Assembly (NCBI GenBank): GCA_017987975.1
Contig: JAGNSQ010000022.1
Location: 1-34,698 of the forward strand
Direction: 5' to 3'
Length of the DNA: 34,698 nt
DNA from: Saprospiraceae bacterium
Lineage (GTDB): Bacteria; Bacteroidota; Bacteroidia; Chitinophagales; Saprospiraceae
The notes under the pieces were generated by a model. The model was not told where the DNA came from, did no database searches, and saw only the letters and a program-made list of their open reading frames with translations. Of this stretch, positions 1 through 7,729 are shown in pieces (positions within the stretch are counted from its first letter, which is position 1; every line of letters begins with the position of its first letter). Both the position numbers and the translations under genes were made by a program.

Positions 1-429
1 ATTCCGTTGAGCAAAGAAGAAGTGTATACGTTGGCATCGATTGTGGAAAAAGAATCCAATAATAAAAAAGAACGCCCTACGGTAGCCGGTGTGTACCTCA
101 ATCGATTGAAGGTAGGGGAGAAGCTGAGGGCCGACCCCACCGTAGTATTTGCAGTGGGAGATTTCAGCATCCGAAGGGTCTTGTTCGAACACGTATTTTT
201 TGATTCTCCTTACAATACCTATCTATACGAAGGACTGCCACCGGGTCCCATTTATATGCCATCAACCAATGCCATTGATGCGGTGTTGAATGCTGAAAAA
301 CACGACTACCTGTTTTTTTGCGCCAAGCCGGGATACAACAGCGAACACGCCTTTGCCGTGACGGCTGAGCAACACCAGCGCAACGCATCCATCTACCACA
401 ACTGGTTGGAAAAAGAAGGCATAAGATAA
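1..429 (+). CDS. mltG: Endolytic murein transglycosylase MltG, C-terminal part (5' truncated by window)
   Basis: MltG is an inner-membrane lytic transglycosylase that cuts nascent glycan strands and sets their length. The reading frame is open from base 1, so the N-terminal anchor and LysM-like part lie upstream of the window; 142 residues are visible. The family signature is clear: a LASIVEKE motif holding the catalytic glutamate, then an ER..VAGVYLNRL stretch, a DPTV motif, and the NTYLYEGLPPGPI segment typical of YceG/MltG C-termini. The protein ends with the usual HNWLEKEG-like tail. The next gene follows within about 25 bases on the same strand, so co-transcription is likely. Identification is firm; only the start is unknown. 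Confidence 0.93.
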   Translation: MPLSKEEVYTLASIVEKESNNKKERPTVAGVYLNRLKVGEKLRADPTVVFAVGDFSIRRVLFEHVFFDSPYNTYLYEGLPPGPIYMPSTNAIDAVLNAEKHDYLFFCAKPGYNSEHAFAVTAEQHQRNASIYHNWLEKEGIR

Positions 430-454
430 ATGGGATTATCAAGAGCAAGCGGCC

Positions 455-826
455 TTGGGTAACAATGAAATTCACCTGCAGACCACAGCCTGTCCGCGTT
501 GTAATGCCGATATGGTTTGCAGTACCGGCAAAGGCCACAGATGTGCGTGTGCGGATGTGCAACTTTCGGCCCTAACCCTGGAATTTTTGACAAAGACCCG
601 CTACTCCTGCTTGTGCAATTCCTGTTTAAAGCAATATGAGACATGGGTAACAGAGGCGGCAAAAAACAGGGCAACGGCCGCTGATGGTCTGGTGGAGGGA
701 ATTCATTATTATTTGGAAGACGGCAAGTGGGTATTCACCCCGGTCTATCATATTCAAAGAGGGTATTGTTGCCAGAGTGGCTGCAGGCATTGTGCCTATG
801 GTTATGATTCAAAACAACAGTTATGA
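455..826 (+). CDS. Cysteine-rich CWC-type domain fused to DUF5522 domain
   Basis: This 123-residue protein appears to join two small cysteine-rich families. Residues about 13-58 carry a CWC-like pattern (C13, C16, C22, C30, C32, C52, C54, C57), but the Trp that names the family is Ala here (CACA instead of CWC). Residues about 80-116 match the DUF5522 pattern, with VFTPVYHIQRGYCC followed by GCRHCAYG. The cysteine spacing suggests one or two metal sites, probably zinc; no function is known. No ATG precedes the first Cys motif in frame. The frame opens after a stop at 422-424 and TTG at 455 is the only near-cognate start, so the start is tentative. Its TGA overlaps the next ATG by four bases (ATGA), suggesting translational coupling. 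Confidence 0.72.
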   Translation: MGNNEIHLQTTACPRCNADMVCSTGKGHRCACADVQLSALTLEFLTKTRYSCLCNSCLKQYETWVTEAAKNRATAADGLVEGIHYYLEDGKWVFTPVYHIQRGYCCQSGCRHCAYGYDSKQQL

Positions 827-1614
827 AAAGAGATCCGTATCCACAGCGCATTGTCTGTTTGACAGAAGAAAGCACTGAGATGCTTTACATCCTGGGCGAA
901 GAAAAACGAATTGTAGGCATCTCCGGATTTACCGTGAGGCCGGCCAGGGCGAGAAAAGAAAAACCCAAGGTATCGGCCTACACCTCTGCCAATATACAGA
1001 AAATAGTGGACCTGAGGCCCGATCTGGTCATTGGTTTTTCAGATATCCAGGCCGATATTGCTAAAAATTTAATAGCGGTGGGTATAGAAGTATGGGTGAC
1101 CAACCACCGAAGTATCCAGGGCATCCTTGATTTTTTGGTCAGACTGGGTGCCATGGTAGGAAAAGCAGAACAGGCCATCCAGTGGACAAAAGCCATTGAT
1201 GTGAAGATGGAAGTGATGCAACAAAAGAATGAGGGTAGAAACAGACCTCGGGTATTTTTTGAAGAATGGTACGACCCCATATTTTCTTGCATTGGTTGGG
1301 TAGATGAATTAATTGCGGTAGCTGGAGGGCAAAACATTTTTCCGGAGCTGGCAACTCAAAGCCTGGGCAAGGATCGAATCATCGCAGATCCTTATGAAGT
1401 AGTGCGAAGGCAGCCCGATATCATTTTGGCATCATGGTGTGGTAAAAAAGTAGTGCCCCAAAAAATCATGAATCGACCCGGGTGGCAAGATACACCTGCG
1501 GTGCGCTTTGGCCATGTTTATGAAGTGGATGCTTCGATTATCCTTCAACCCGGACCGGCAGCGCTGACAGAAGGACTTGACATTTTGCATGGACTGATCC
1601 AAAAAGTGATGTAA
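823..1614 (+). CDS. BtuF-like cobalamin/siderophore-type binding protein lacking a signal peptide
   Basis: The 263-residue sequence has the two-lobe helical-backbone metal-receptor fold (BtuF/FecB superfamily). The N-lobe starts with PQRIVCLTEESTEMLYILG and continues with the LRPDLVIGFSDIQADIAKNL strand-helix. A long linker helix sits around residues 105-130. The C-lobe contains GWVDELIAVAGGQNIF, a family-typical stretch, and RRQPDIILASWCG. Classical BtuF is periplasmic and feeds the BtuCD ABC importer, but here the N-terminus is charged (KRDPYPQR) with no hydrophobic segment, so the product is probably cytoplasmic. No permease or ATPase gene is adjacent. It overlaps the upstream gene by four bases and is followed 32 bases later by a GNAT gene. 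The ligand is not established from sequence. Confidence 0.8.
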   Translation: MKRDPYPQRIVCLTEESTEMLYILGEEKRIVGISGFTVRPARARKEKPKVSAYTSANIQKIVDLRPDLVIGFSDIQADIAKNLIAVGIEVWVTNHRSIQGILDFLVRLGAMVGKAEQAIQWTKAIDVKMEVMQQKNEGRNRPRVFFEEWYDPIFSCIGWVDELIAVAGGQNIFPELATQSLGKDRIIADPYEVVRRQPDIILASWCGKKVVPQKIMNRPGWQDTPAVRFGHVYEVDASIILQPGPAALTEGLDILHGLIQKVM

Positions 1615-1646
1615 ATTGTTGTCTTTTTTCAGCCCAATAAATAACA

Positions 1647-2093
1647 ATGACCACAATCAGAAAAGCCGCTTTGGAGGATGTACCGGCCCTGGCTCCCTTG
1701 TTTGATGCCTACCGCGTTTTTTATGACAAGGCATCAGATGTCCATGCGGCAGAAACATTTTTAAAAGACAGATTGGAACACAACGAAGCCCATGTTTTTG
1801 TAGCCGAAGTGGACGGTAATATGGTGGGTTTTACCCTGCTTTATCCCTTGTTTTCCTCAACTAGAATGAAACGACTTTGGTTGCTCAACGATTTATATGT
1901 ACAACCGGAATTCAGAGGGCAGGGACATTCGATTGCCCTGATCGATGCTGCCAAATCACTGGCTGTTGATACCGGGGCTGCGGGGCTGATGCTGGAAACC
2001 GCAAAAAGCAATCTTATTGGAAATCAGCTGTATCCCAAAACCGGCTTTGTGTGTGATGACGAACACCACTATTACAGCTGGAATACCCAATAA
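1647..2093 (+). CDS. GNAT family N-acetyltransferase
   Basis: This is a 148-residue single-domain acetyltransferase of the Gcn5-related fold, which moves an acetyl group from acetyl-CoA to an amine. The N-terminal strand-helix TTIRKAALEDVPALAPLFDAY is typical. Motif A is visible as LYVQPEFRGQGHSIALI around residues 87-103, with the R-G-Q-G-H-S loop that binds the CoA pyrophosphate. The end of the domain reads NQLYPKTGFVCDDEHHYYSW, the usual GNAT C-terminal Tyr-Gly/Phe region. The substrate cannot be told. It is the last gene of the run starting with mltG and is followed by a hairpin at 2138-2164. Confidence 0.9.
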   Translation: MTTIRKAALEDVPALAPLFDAYRVFYDKASDVHAAETFLKDRLEHNEAHVFVAEVDGNMVGFTLLYPLFSSTRMKRLWLLNDLYVQPEFRGQGHSIALIDAAKSLAVDTGAAGLMLETAKSNLIGNQLYPKTGFVCDDEHHYYSWNTQ

Positions 2094-2137
2094 TGCCTTT
2101 GACACTTTCCCAATTGCAATATATGATTGAACTAAAT

Positions 2138-2168
2138 ACCCATGTGACAGTATCACCCATGGGTTTTG
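2138..2168 (+). terminator. Probable intrinsic terminator after the GNAT gene
   Basis: ACCCAT (2138-2143) pairs with ATGGGT (2159-2164), and inside it GTGA (2144-2147) pairs with TCAC (2153-2156) around a CAGTA loop, with CC bulged on the 3' side. The stem is followed by a short T run. It lies 45 bases after the GNAT stop codon. Confidence 0.5.
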
Positions 2169-2291
2169 CCAAATTTTATATGTCAGTAAAACGCGATTAA
2201 CTCAAAATTTAAATTGGTTTAACGCGAAATTAATATCATTTGACCAAATAATATTTTGTTTTATTTTTTATTTGCAATTTACTGTGTCTTG

Positions 2292-2325
2292 TTGATGAAA
2301 TAAAGCAAAACCTGTAGTAAATTTG
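2292..2325 (+). promoter_or_regulatory. Bacteroidota-type promoter for the DUF4249 gene
   Basis: TAAATTTG at 2318-2325 matches the -7 consensus TAnnTTTG. A TTG at 2292-2294 could serve as the -33 element, with a 23-base spacer, which is at the long end of the usual range. The start codon is 16 bases after the box. Confidence 0.5.
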
Positions 2326-2341
2326 TTAGACATTTCTCACA

Positions 2342-3265
2342 ATGATATTACGGGCGAAACACATTTTATTACTCTTTTTACTTCCACTTCTGTGGTCGTG
2401 TGAAGAGGAAGTGTATTTCTCCAACAATAACTTTGCTCCCCGGATCGTGTTGAGTTCCATCTTTACCAACGATTCGATCTGGGTAGTTACCCTAACCCAT
2501 TCTCAATCTATTTTTGACGAATCAGCAGGCAAACCCTTTATCGATGATGCTACCATTGTCATCACCAATAAAGTGGGTGCGCAGGAATGTCAATTGTTCC
2601 ACACCGGCAATGGTGTTTACAAAAGTTTCAGATGTACTTCAGGGCAGGATGAATACTATAAAATTTCAGTTTACTCACCTCAGTATGGTTCTGTAACTGC
2701 GGAAAGTACCATACCTGCCATTGCAGAATTGACCAATATCAAGGTTGATTCATCCGATGAGTATGAGGATGCCAGTGAAATATCATTTAACATCAGGGAC
2801 AACTCAGTGGAAAACAACTTTTACATTTGGTCGGTTGTAGAAGTAGACACTAGTCTTCATTCTGTTCACGACGAATCAGGATTGAAATTGGATACCCGCC
2901 AGTGGGTAAACGATGTGAGCAAAGAAATAAGCGGTAGCACTTCTGGTAAAATCAATACCTCCTTATCGGCTTCAGAATTTGACCTGGAAAATCTGACCAA
3001 TTCGCCCAAACTCATTACTTCTAAATTCAATGGCAAAGATGAGCAGCAGGGTGGAGGCGGCAATGTAAAAAACAAAGTATGGATGATCAGGTTGATGACG
3101 GTTAGTTCAGATATGTACCGTTATTTCAACAGCCTTCAGGATTATGTAAGGGCTTCCAATAATCAAAATTCCATAGTAGATCCCAGCAAGCTCTACAGCA
3201 ATGTAAAAGGTGGATTGGGCATTTTTGCCGGATATACTGTTCGTTATTACGAAATTCCAAAATGA
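2342..3265 (+). CDS. DUF4249 family outer-membrane-associated lipoprotein
   Basis: The product has 307 residues and a lipoprotein signal peptide: charged start MILRAKH, hydrophobic core, lipobox LLWSC with Cys at residue 20. The following text (EEEVYFSNNNFAPRIVLSSIFTNDS) and the beta-rich first domain with DATIVITN and YKISVYSPQYGSVTAESTIP match DUF4249, a family of Bacteroidota lipoproteins often encoded beside TonB-dependent receptors. No receptor gene is adjacent here, so this copy looks orphaned. A promoter box lies directly upstream; a second lipoprotein gene follows after 73 bases on the same strand. The biochemical role of the family is unknown. Confidence 0.82.
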   Translation: MILRAKHILLLFLLPLLWSCEEEVYFSNNNFAPRIVLSSIFTNDSIWVVTLTHSQSIFDESAGKPFIDDATIVITNKVGAQECQLFHTGNGVYKSFRCTSGQDEYYKISVYSPQYGSVTAESTIPAIAELTNIKVDSSDEYEDASEISFNIRDNSVENNFYIWSVVEVDTSLHSVHDESGLKLDTRQWVNDVSKEISGSTSGKINTSLSASEFDLENLTNSPKLITSKFNGKDEQQGGGGNVKNKVWMIRLMTVSSDMYRYFNSLQDYVRASNNQNSIVDPSKLYSNVKGGLGIFAGYTVRYYEIPK

Positions 3266-3298
3266 TCTGATCATTTTTCCGTTCTCTTTTGGTTGAAA

Positions 3299-3326
3299 TT
3301 GACCAAGCCTTCCTATTTTAGCTTTC
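3299..3326 (+). promoter_or_regulatory. Possible promoter for the amidohydrolase gene
   Basis: TAGCTTTC at 3319-3326 is one base off the TAnnTTTG box, and TTG at 3299-3301 is 17 bases upstream of it. The ATG is 12 bases downstream. The non-consensus last base makes this tentative. Confidence 0.35.
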
Positions 3327-3338
3327 GAAATGTGATTT

Positions 3339-5036
3339 ATGCTTCAAAAGATTTTTTCTTTAATCATTTTGTGTTGTTTGATTTCATGCCATGAAGATGA
3401 CGTGGCTGTTGATCTCATCATCCATAATGCTGATGTTTATACCGTTGATCCCAATCAGCCGAGAGCACAGGGTATAGCTATTTCAAAGGGAAAAATCGTC
3501 TTTGTAGGAAAGTCCAACGAAGTCTTACGCATGAAAAACCGCGACACCAAAGTGATTGATGCAAGAGGACACTTCGTAATGCCTGGTTTCATAGAAGGAC
3601 ATGGTCATTTTTCAGGTTTGGGATTCAGCCTTGTCAACCTCAATTTTTTAAATGACAGGAGTTGGGAAGCCATCATTGCAAAAGTAGAAGAGCGAGTTGG
3701 TAACACTACAAAGGGCACTTGGATCGAAGGCAGGGGCTGGCATCAGGAAAAATGGGACAGCCTGCCGGTGAAAAGCGTGCAGGGTTATCCGATGCACACA
3801 GCTCTGAGCAAGATTTCACCAGATCACCCCGTCATCTTGTTTCATGCCAGTGGTCATGCCCTTTTTGCCAATGAAAAAGCCATGGAGCTGGCAGGCATAG
3901 GTATGGATACTCCAAACCCTCCCGGTGGCAGAATAGTGCGCAACAACAAAGGAGAAGCCATTGGTGTATTTGAAGAGCGTGCTATGGAAAACATCAGGAA
4001 AGCCTATGAAGATTACCGGAAAAAATTGAGTGCTGATGCCAAAGAAAAAGAATGGCAGACCGCCATAGCTTTGGCAGAAGCAGAGTGCATTGAAAACGGC
4101 ATTACCTCTTTTCAGGATGCGGGTTCTTCCTTTGAAGAATTGACCCGTTATCGACAACTGGCAAATAAAAATGAATTGGACATCAGATTGTGGGCAATGG
4201 CAAGGCACGACTACAATACCATGAAAGACGTGATTGGTAGGTACAAATACAAGTCGCCCTTCTTCACTTGCAATGCCATCAAATCTGAAGTAGATGGTGC
4301 CCTGGGTGCCTTTGGTGCCTGGCTTTTAAAGCCGTATAGCGATAAGCCTGGTTTTACTGGCCAAAACACAACCGATATTTATGAAGTACGCAAAATAGCC
4401 GGCCTGGCCATTGATAATGACATGCAGTTTTGTGTTCATGCCATTGGCGACCGGGCTAATAAAGTAGTACTCGACATTTACGAAGGCGTGGCTTCTTTGC
4501 ATGCCGAAAAAAAAGACCTGCGTTGGAGGATCGAACACGCACAGCACCTGGCAATAGCCGATATACCCCGATTTGCCAAATTGGGTATCATAGCCAGCAT
4601 GCAAGGAGTACATTGTACCAGTGATGCACCGTTTGTGGTTAAAAGGTTGGGAACAGAAAGAGCCAGAACAGGAGCATACGCATGGCGAAGCCTCTTAAAA
4701 CAGGGTGTTCATATAGCCAATGGTACAGATGCACCCGTTGAAGATGTAGATCCCATTCGCAATTTTTATGCTACTGTTACCCGTAAAAGAGAAGACTCCA
4801 GGCAACCATTTTACCCCGAACAGCGTATGACCCGGGCAGAAGCTATCAAGTCATATACCTTAGACAATGCTTATGCCGCCAAAGAAGAAAATGAAAAAGG
4901 GTCCATCACTGCCGGCAAGTACGCGGATATAGTGATATTGAGCCACAATTTGCTGAAATGCAGAGAAAGTGACATCTTAAAGACGGAAGTACTATTCACC
5001 ATAGTAAATGGTGTAATTGTCAAACACCGCAATTAA
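3339..5036 (+). CDS. YtcJ-like amidohydrolase (amidohydrolase_3 family), lipoprotein
   Basis: This is a 565-residue metal-dependent hydrolase of the YtcJ/N-substituted formamide deformylase-like group. It begins with a lipoprotein signal ending in LISC (Cys at residue 17), so it is probably anchored in the envelope. Domain landmarks in order: LIIHNADVYTVDPNQP at the N-terminal small beta domain; the metal-binding HGH in GFIEGHGHFSG near residue 90; SEVDGALGAFGAWLL; CVHAIGDRA with a further His; RIEHAQHL; and GTDAPVEDVDP with the conserved Asp before ADIVILSHN. All expected metal ligands appear present, so it should be active; the substrate is unknown. It may be co-transcribed with the DUF4249 gene or use its own weak promoter. 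Confidence 0.9.
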   Translation: MLQKIFSLIILCCLISCHEDDVAVDLIIHNADVYTVDPNQPRAQGIAISKGKIVFVGKSNEVLRMKNRDTKVIDARGHFVMPGFIEGHGHFSGLGFSLVNLNFLNDRSWEAIIAKVEERVGNTTKGTWIEGRGWHQEKWDSLPVKSVQGYPMHTALSKISPDHPVILFHASGHALFANEKAMELAGIGMDTPNPPGGRIVRNNKGEAIGVFEERAMENIRKAYEDYRKKLSADAKEKEWQTAIALAEAECIENGITSFQDAGSSFEELTRYRQLANKNELDIRLWAMARHDYNTMKDVIGRYKYKSPFFTCNAIKSEVDGALGAFGAWLLKPYSDKPGFTGQNTTDIYEVRKIAGLAIDNDMQFCVHAIGDRANKVVLDIYEGVASLHAEKKDLRWRIEHAQHLAIADIPRFAKLGIIASMQGVHCTSDAPFVVKRLGTERARTGAYAWRSLLKQGVHIANGTDAPVEDVDPIRNFYATVTRKREDSRQPFYPEQRMTRAEAIKSYTLDNAYAAKEENEKGSITAGKYADIVILSHNLLKCRESDILKTEVLFTIVNGVIVKHRN

Positions 5037-5163
5037 AAGGTAAAAGTGAGCTATTTCAGGACTAAGCACATATAAAATTTGTTTTTTAGCGGGAAAGTTC
5101 AAACGTAAATTATTGTTTTTCAATATTTATAAAATTTTTTTCCTATATTTAAATCTTTAAGAC

Positions 5164-5171
5164 TACCTTTG
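5164..5171 (+). promoter_or_regulatory. -7 promoter box (TACCTTTG) of the RRM protein gene
   Basis: TACCTTTG fits TAnnTTTG exactly. No clear -33 TTG is seen in the very A/T-rich upstream sequence. The predicted leader of about 25-30 bases is almost entirely U-rich and has no Shine-Dalgarno sequence. Confidence 0.55.
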
Positions 5172-5203
5172 CAATTATTTATCTTTTTTTTCTATTTTTT
5201 ACA

Positions 5204-5806
5204 ATGAATTTATACGTAGGAAACCTGAACTTTGATGTGAAAGAAGAAGACATCAGATCCCTTTTTGGAGAAGTTGGCGAAGTGGCAAGTGTAAAGCTGA
5301 TGATTGACCGTGAAACCGGTAGGTCAAAAGGATTTGCATTTGTAGAAATGGCTGACACTGAAGAATCGGTCATTGCAATGAAAACGTTGAACGGACGTGA
5401 ATTTCATGGAAGGAACATCGTAGTAAACGAGGGTGTTCGATCTGACAAACCAAGAACCGGCGGCGGTGGTGGTGGATTCAATCGCGGCGGCGGCGGCGGT
5501 GGTGGATTTAACCGCGGCGGCGGCGGCGGTGGTGGATTCAATCGTGGCGGCGGCGGCGGTGGAGGATTCAATCGCGGCAGCGGCGGCGGTGGAGGATTCA
5601 ACCGTGGCAGTGGCGGCGGTGGCGGCGGAGATCGCAGACCACGCACCAATGATGGCAACAGACGCCCATTTGATGGAGGCGGCAACAGAGACAACAGCCG
5701 TCCTTTTAACAGAGACTACAACAGGGATGGAAACAGGGACTATAACCGTGATTCCAACCGCGATTTTAACCGCGACTTCAATACGCGAGATAAAGACGAA
5801 GATTAA
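5204..5806 (+). CDS. Glycine-rich RNA-binding protein (RRM plus RGG-type tail)
   Basis: The 200-residue protein has one RNA recognition motif at residues 1-80: RNP2 is LYVGNL (residues 2-7) and RNP1 is KGFAFVEM (about 43-50). The tail is low-complexity. First come five tandem 10-residue units FNRG(G/S)GGGGG, encoded by 30-base repeats, then an Asn/Arg/Asp-rich tract built on NRDx units. RRM proteins of this type are common in Bacteroidota and cyanobacteria and are thought to act as RNA chaperones, often cold-induced. The RGG-like tail would add non-specific RNA binding and could promote condensation (inference). The gene has its own promoter box and a terminator hairpin right after the stop. 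A DEAD-box helicase gene follows, fitting an RNA-remodelling neighbourhood. Confidence 0.93.
   Translation: MNLYVGNLNFDVKEEDIRSLFGEVGEVASVKLMIDRETGRSKGFAFVEMADTEESVIAMKTLNGREFHGRNIVVNEGVRSDKPRTGGGGGGFNRGGGGGGGFNRGGGGGGGFNRGGGGGGGFNRGSGGGGGFNRGSGGGGGGDRRPRTNDGNRRPFDGGGNRDNSRPFNRDYNRDGNRDYNRDSNRDFNRDFNTRDKDED
5474..5623 (+). repeat. Five tandem 30-bp repeats encoding FNRGGGGGGG units
   Basis: Units start at 5474, 5504, 5534, 5564 and 5594, each opening with GGATT(C/T)AA(T/C)CG and continuing with a run of GGC/GGT codons. The first three are almost identical. The last two carry Ser in place of one Gly (AGC/AGT). The pattern is expected to change in copy number by slippage. Confidence 0.9.
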
Positions 5807-5808
5807 TG

Positions 5809-5831
5809 TAGGGCCGTATGGCCCTATATTT
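5809..5831 (+). terminator. Intrinsic terminator after the RRM protein gene
   Basis: TAGGGCC (5809-5815) and GGCCCTA (5820-5826) form a perfect 7-bp stem with a GTAT loop, followed by TATTT. It begins three bases after the stop codon. Confidence 0.7.
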
Positions 5832-5852
5832 ACTCATTTCGTTATAAGACTG

Positions 5853-5860
5853 TAATTTTG
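5853..5860 (+). promoter_or_regulatory. -7 promoter box (TAATTTTG) of the DEAD-box helicase gene
   Basis: An exact TAnnTTTG match lies 54 bases upstream of the ATG at 5915, just after the upstream terminator. No clear -33 element is seen. The leader would be about 50 bases long. Confidence 0.5.
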
Positions 5861-5914
5861 CACGGCAGGCGATAGGTGTTTACCTGTTGCCAATGCCCAT
5901 TTATATTTAGAATC

Positions 5915-7681
5915 ATGAATAGTTTTGAAACTTCAGGTTTAAAGCCTGAAATCCTGGCTGCATTAAAAGACCTGGGCTTTGTAACGCCAACGCCCATCCA
6001 GCAGCAGACCTTGCAATTGCTTATCCATTCCCGTAAAGACCTGATCGCCCTGGCGCAGACAGGTACCGGAAAAACGGCAGCCTTCTCGCTTCCTTTACTC
6101 CAAAATCTTACCGGAAATGAATCCGATGTACGCGTGCTGATCCTGGCACCTACCCGGGAACTTTGCCTGCAAATCGCCAACGACATTAAATCCTATACCA
6201 AATACCTGCCTGGAATCCGGTCGGTAGCTGTTTATGGCGGGGCCAATATTACCACTCAAATCAGCGCCCTCAAAGAAGGTGCTCAGATCGTAGTGGGTAC
6301 CCCTGGTCGAACCCTCGATTTGCTCGAAAGGAAGAAATTAAAGGTGGACAAAATCCAAACCCTGGTACTCGATGAAGCAGATGAAATGCTCTCCATGGGT
6401 TTTAAAGACGAATTGGACGCCATCCTGGCGGGTACACCAGAAGACAAACAGGTTTTGTTGTTTTCTGCCACCATGCCGGCAGAAATTCGTCACATTGCCT
6501 CCAAATACATGCACAGTCCACAGGAAATTTCTGCCGGACGTGAAAATAAGAGCAATGAGATGATCACCCACTACTATTACGTGGTGAGTGCCAAAGACCG
6601 CTACAATGCACTCAAACGCATTGCAGACGTCAATCCAGACATTTATGCCATCATTTTCTGCCGCACCAAAGCAGAAACCCAGGAAATAGCTGATAAACTG
6701 GGTCACGATGGGTACAACGCAGACGCTCTGCATGGCGATTTGTCGCAAGCGCAGAGAGACTATGTGATGAACAGGTTCCGCAAAAGACAGTTGCAGATGT
6801 TGGTAGCCACCGACGTTGCTGCAAGGGGACTCGATGTTACTGAGCTTACCCACGTAATTAACTACAACCTGCCGGATGATCCTGAAGTCTATATCCACAG
6901 GTCAGGACGAACAGGAAGGGCCGGTAAAACGGGAGAATCAGTGAGTATCATTCACACCAAAGAATTTCACAAAATTCGTCAGCTGGAGAAAAAAATTGGC
7001 AAACCCATCGATCTTGCCATGGTACCTACCGGCAAAGAAATTTGTGAGGTCCAACTGCTCAATCTTATCGATAAAGTAAAGGAAGTAGAAATCAATGACG
7101 AAAGGATCAAACCTTTCCTTCCAGCCATTATGGAAAGCATTGCCAACATCGACCATATTCAACTCATTAAAAAATTTGTGCTGGTTGAATTCAATAGATT
7201 TATCGACTACTACAAGGATGCCGTTGATATCAATGTATCGGATAAACAATCGAAAAAATCCAAAGAAGCAGGAGGCGGTGCCAGTTATGTAAAGTTTTTT
7301 ATGAATCATGGCAGCCAAAGCAAGATCACTCCGGGCATCCTCATCAACCTCATCAACGAACACATGCCCAACTCTACAGTGGGCATAGGTAGGATCGACA
7401 TCCGAAAGAACATGTCGCTCTTTGATGTAGAGGCCAGCCACCAGGAAGCCGTTATCGAAGCTTTTAAAAGAACAGCTTACAAAGGATTGATCGTTAGACC
7501 TGATCAGGGTCAAAATGACCAACCTGAAAGGAGATTCAGAAAAGACGAGGGCAGCAGATCTGGTTCTGGTTATGGGTCAAAAAAACCCACCGACAGGAAA
7601 AAATTTGATGGCAAGCCTACGGAGCGTAAGAAATTTGATGCAAAACCAGCTCCAAAAGGCAAACGCAAGTCCTGGACCTAA
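5915..7681 (+). CDS. DEAD-box ATP-dependent RNA helicase with DbpA-type RNA-binding domain
   Basis: This 588-residue RNA helicase unwinds structured RNA, most likely in ribosome assembly or mRNA decay. Motifs in order: Q motif GFVTPTPIQQ, motif I AQTGTGKT, Ia PTRELCLQ, Ib TPGR, II DEAD (VLDEADEML), III SAT, IV IIFCRTK, V VATDVAARGLDV and VI HRSGRTGRAGKTG. A DbpA/CsdA-like C-terminal RNA-binding domain follows around residues 450-530 (SYVKFFMNHGSQSKITPG through AYKGLIVRPDQ). The extreme C-terminus is basic and repetitive (KPTDRKKFDGKPTERKKFD). A GTG 13 codons upstream is in frame, but ATG 5915 gives the normal family N-terminus, and the promoter box at 5853 suits either. CsdA/DeaD is the nearest model; orthology is not assigned. 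Confidence 0.94.
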   Translation: MNSFETSGLKPEILAALKDLGFVTPTPIQQQTLQLLIHSRKDLIALAQTGTGKTAAFSLPLLQNLTGNESDVRVLILAPTRELCLQIANDIKSYTKYLPGIRSVAVYGGANITTQISALKEGAQIVVGTPGRTLDLLERKKLKVDKIQTLVLDEADEMLSMGFKDELDAILAGTPEDKQVLLFSATMPAEIRHIASKYMHSPQEISAGRENKSNEMITHYYYVVSAKDRYNALKRIADVNPDIYAIIFCRTKAETQEIADKLGHDGYNADALHGDLSQAQRDYVMNRFRKRQLQMLVATDVAARGLDVTELTHVINYNLPDDPEVYIHRSGRTGRAGKTGESVSIIHTKEFHKIRQLEKKIGKPIDLAMVPTGKEICEVQLLNLIDKVKEVEINDERIKPFLPAIMESIANIDHIQLIKKFVLVEFNRFIDYYKDAVDINVSDKQSKKSKEAGGGASYVKFFMNHGSQSKITPGILINLINEHMPNSTVGIGRIDIRKNMSLFDVEASHQEAVIEAFKRTAYKGLIVRPDQGQNDQPERRFRKDEGSRSGSGYGSKKPTDRKKFDGKPTERKKFDAKPAPKGKRKSWT

Positions 7682-7701
7682 AAGCAATGCCCTGAATGTT
7701 T

Positions 7702-7709
7702 TATCTTTG
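7702..7709 (+). promoter_or_regulatory. -7 promoter box (TATCTTTG) of aroC
   Basis: An exact TAnnTTTG match lies 20 bases upstream of the GTG start and 20 bases after the helicase stop. No clear -33 TTG is seen. Confidence 0.55.
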
Positions 7710-7729
7710 AAGGATAAAACCATTGTATC

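Noticed and set aside
5404..5694. Minus-strand open frame encoding a proline-rich repeat protein
   Set aside because: It is the complement of the Gly-rich repeat region of the RRM protein; GC-rich codons leave the other strand open by chance.
6338..6898. Long minus-strand open frames inside the helicase gene (also 6938-7522)
   Set aside because: They lie opposite a gene with all DEAD-box motifs intact and have no recognisable domain.
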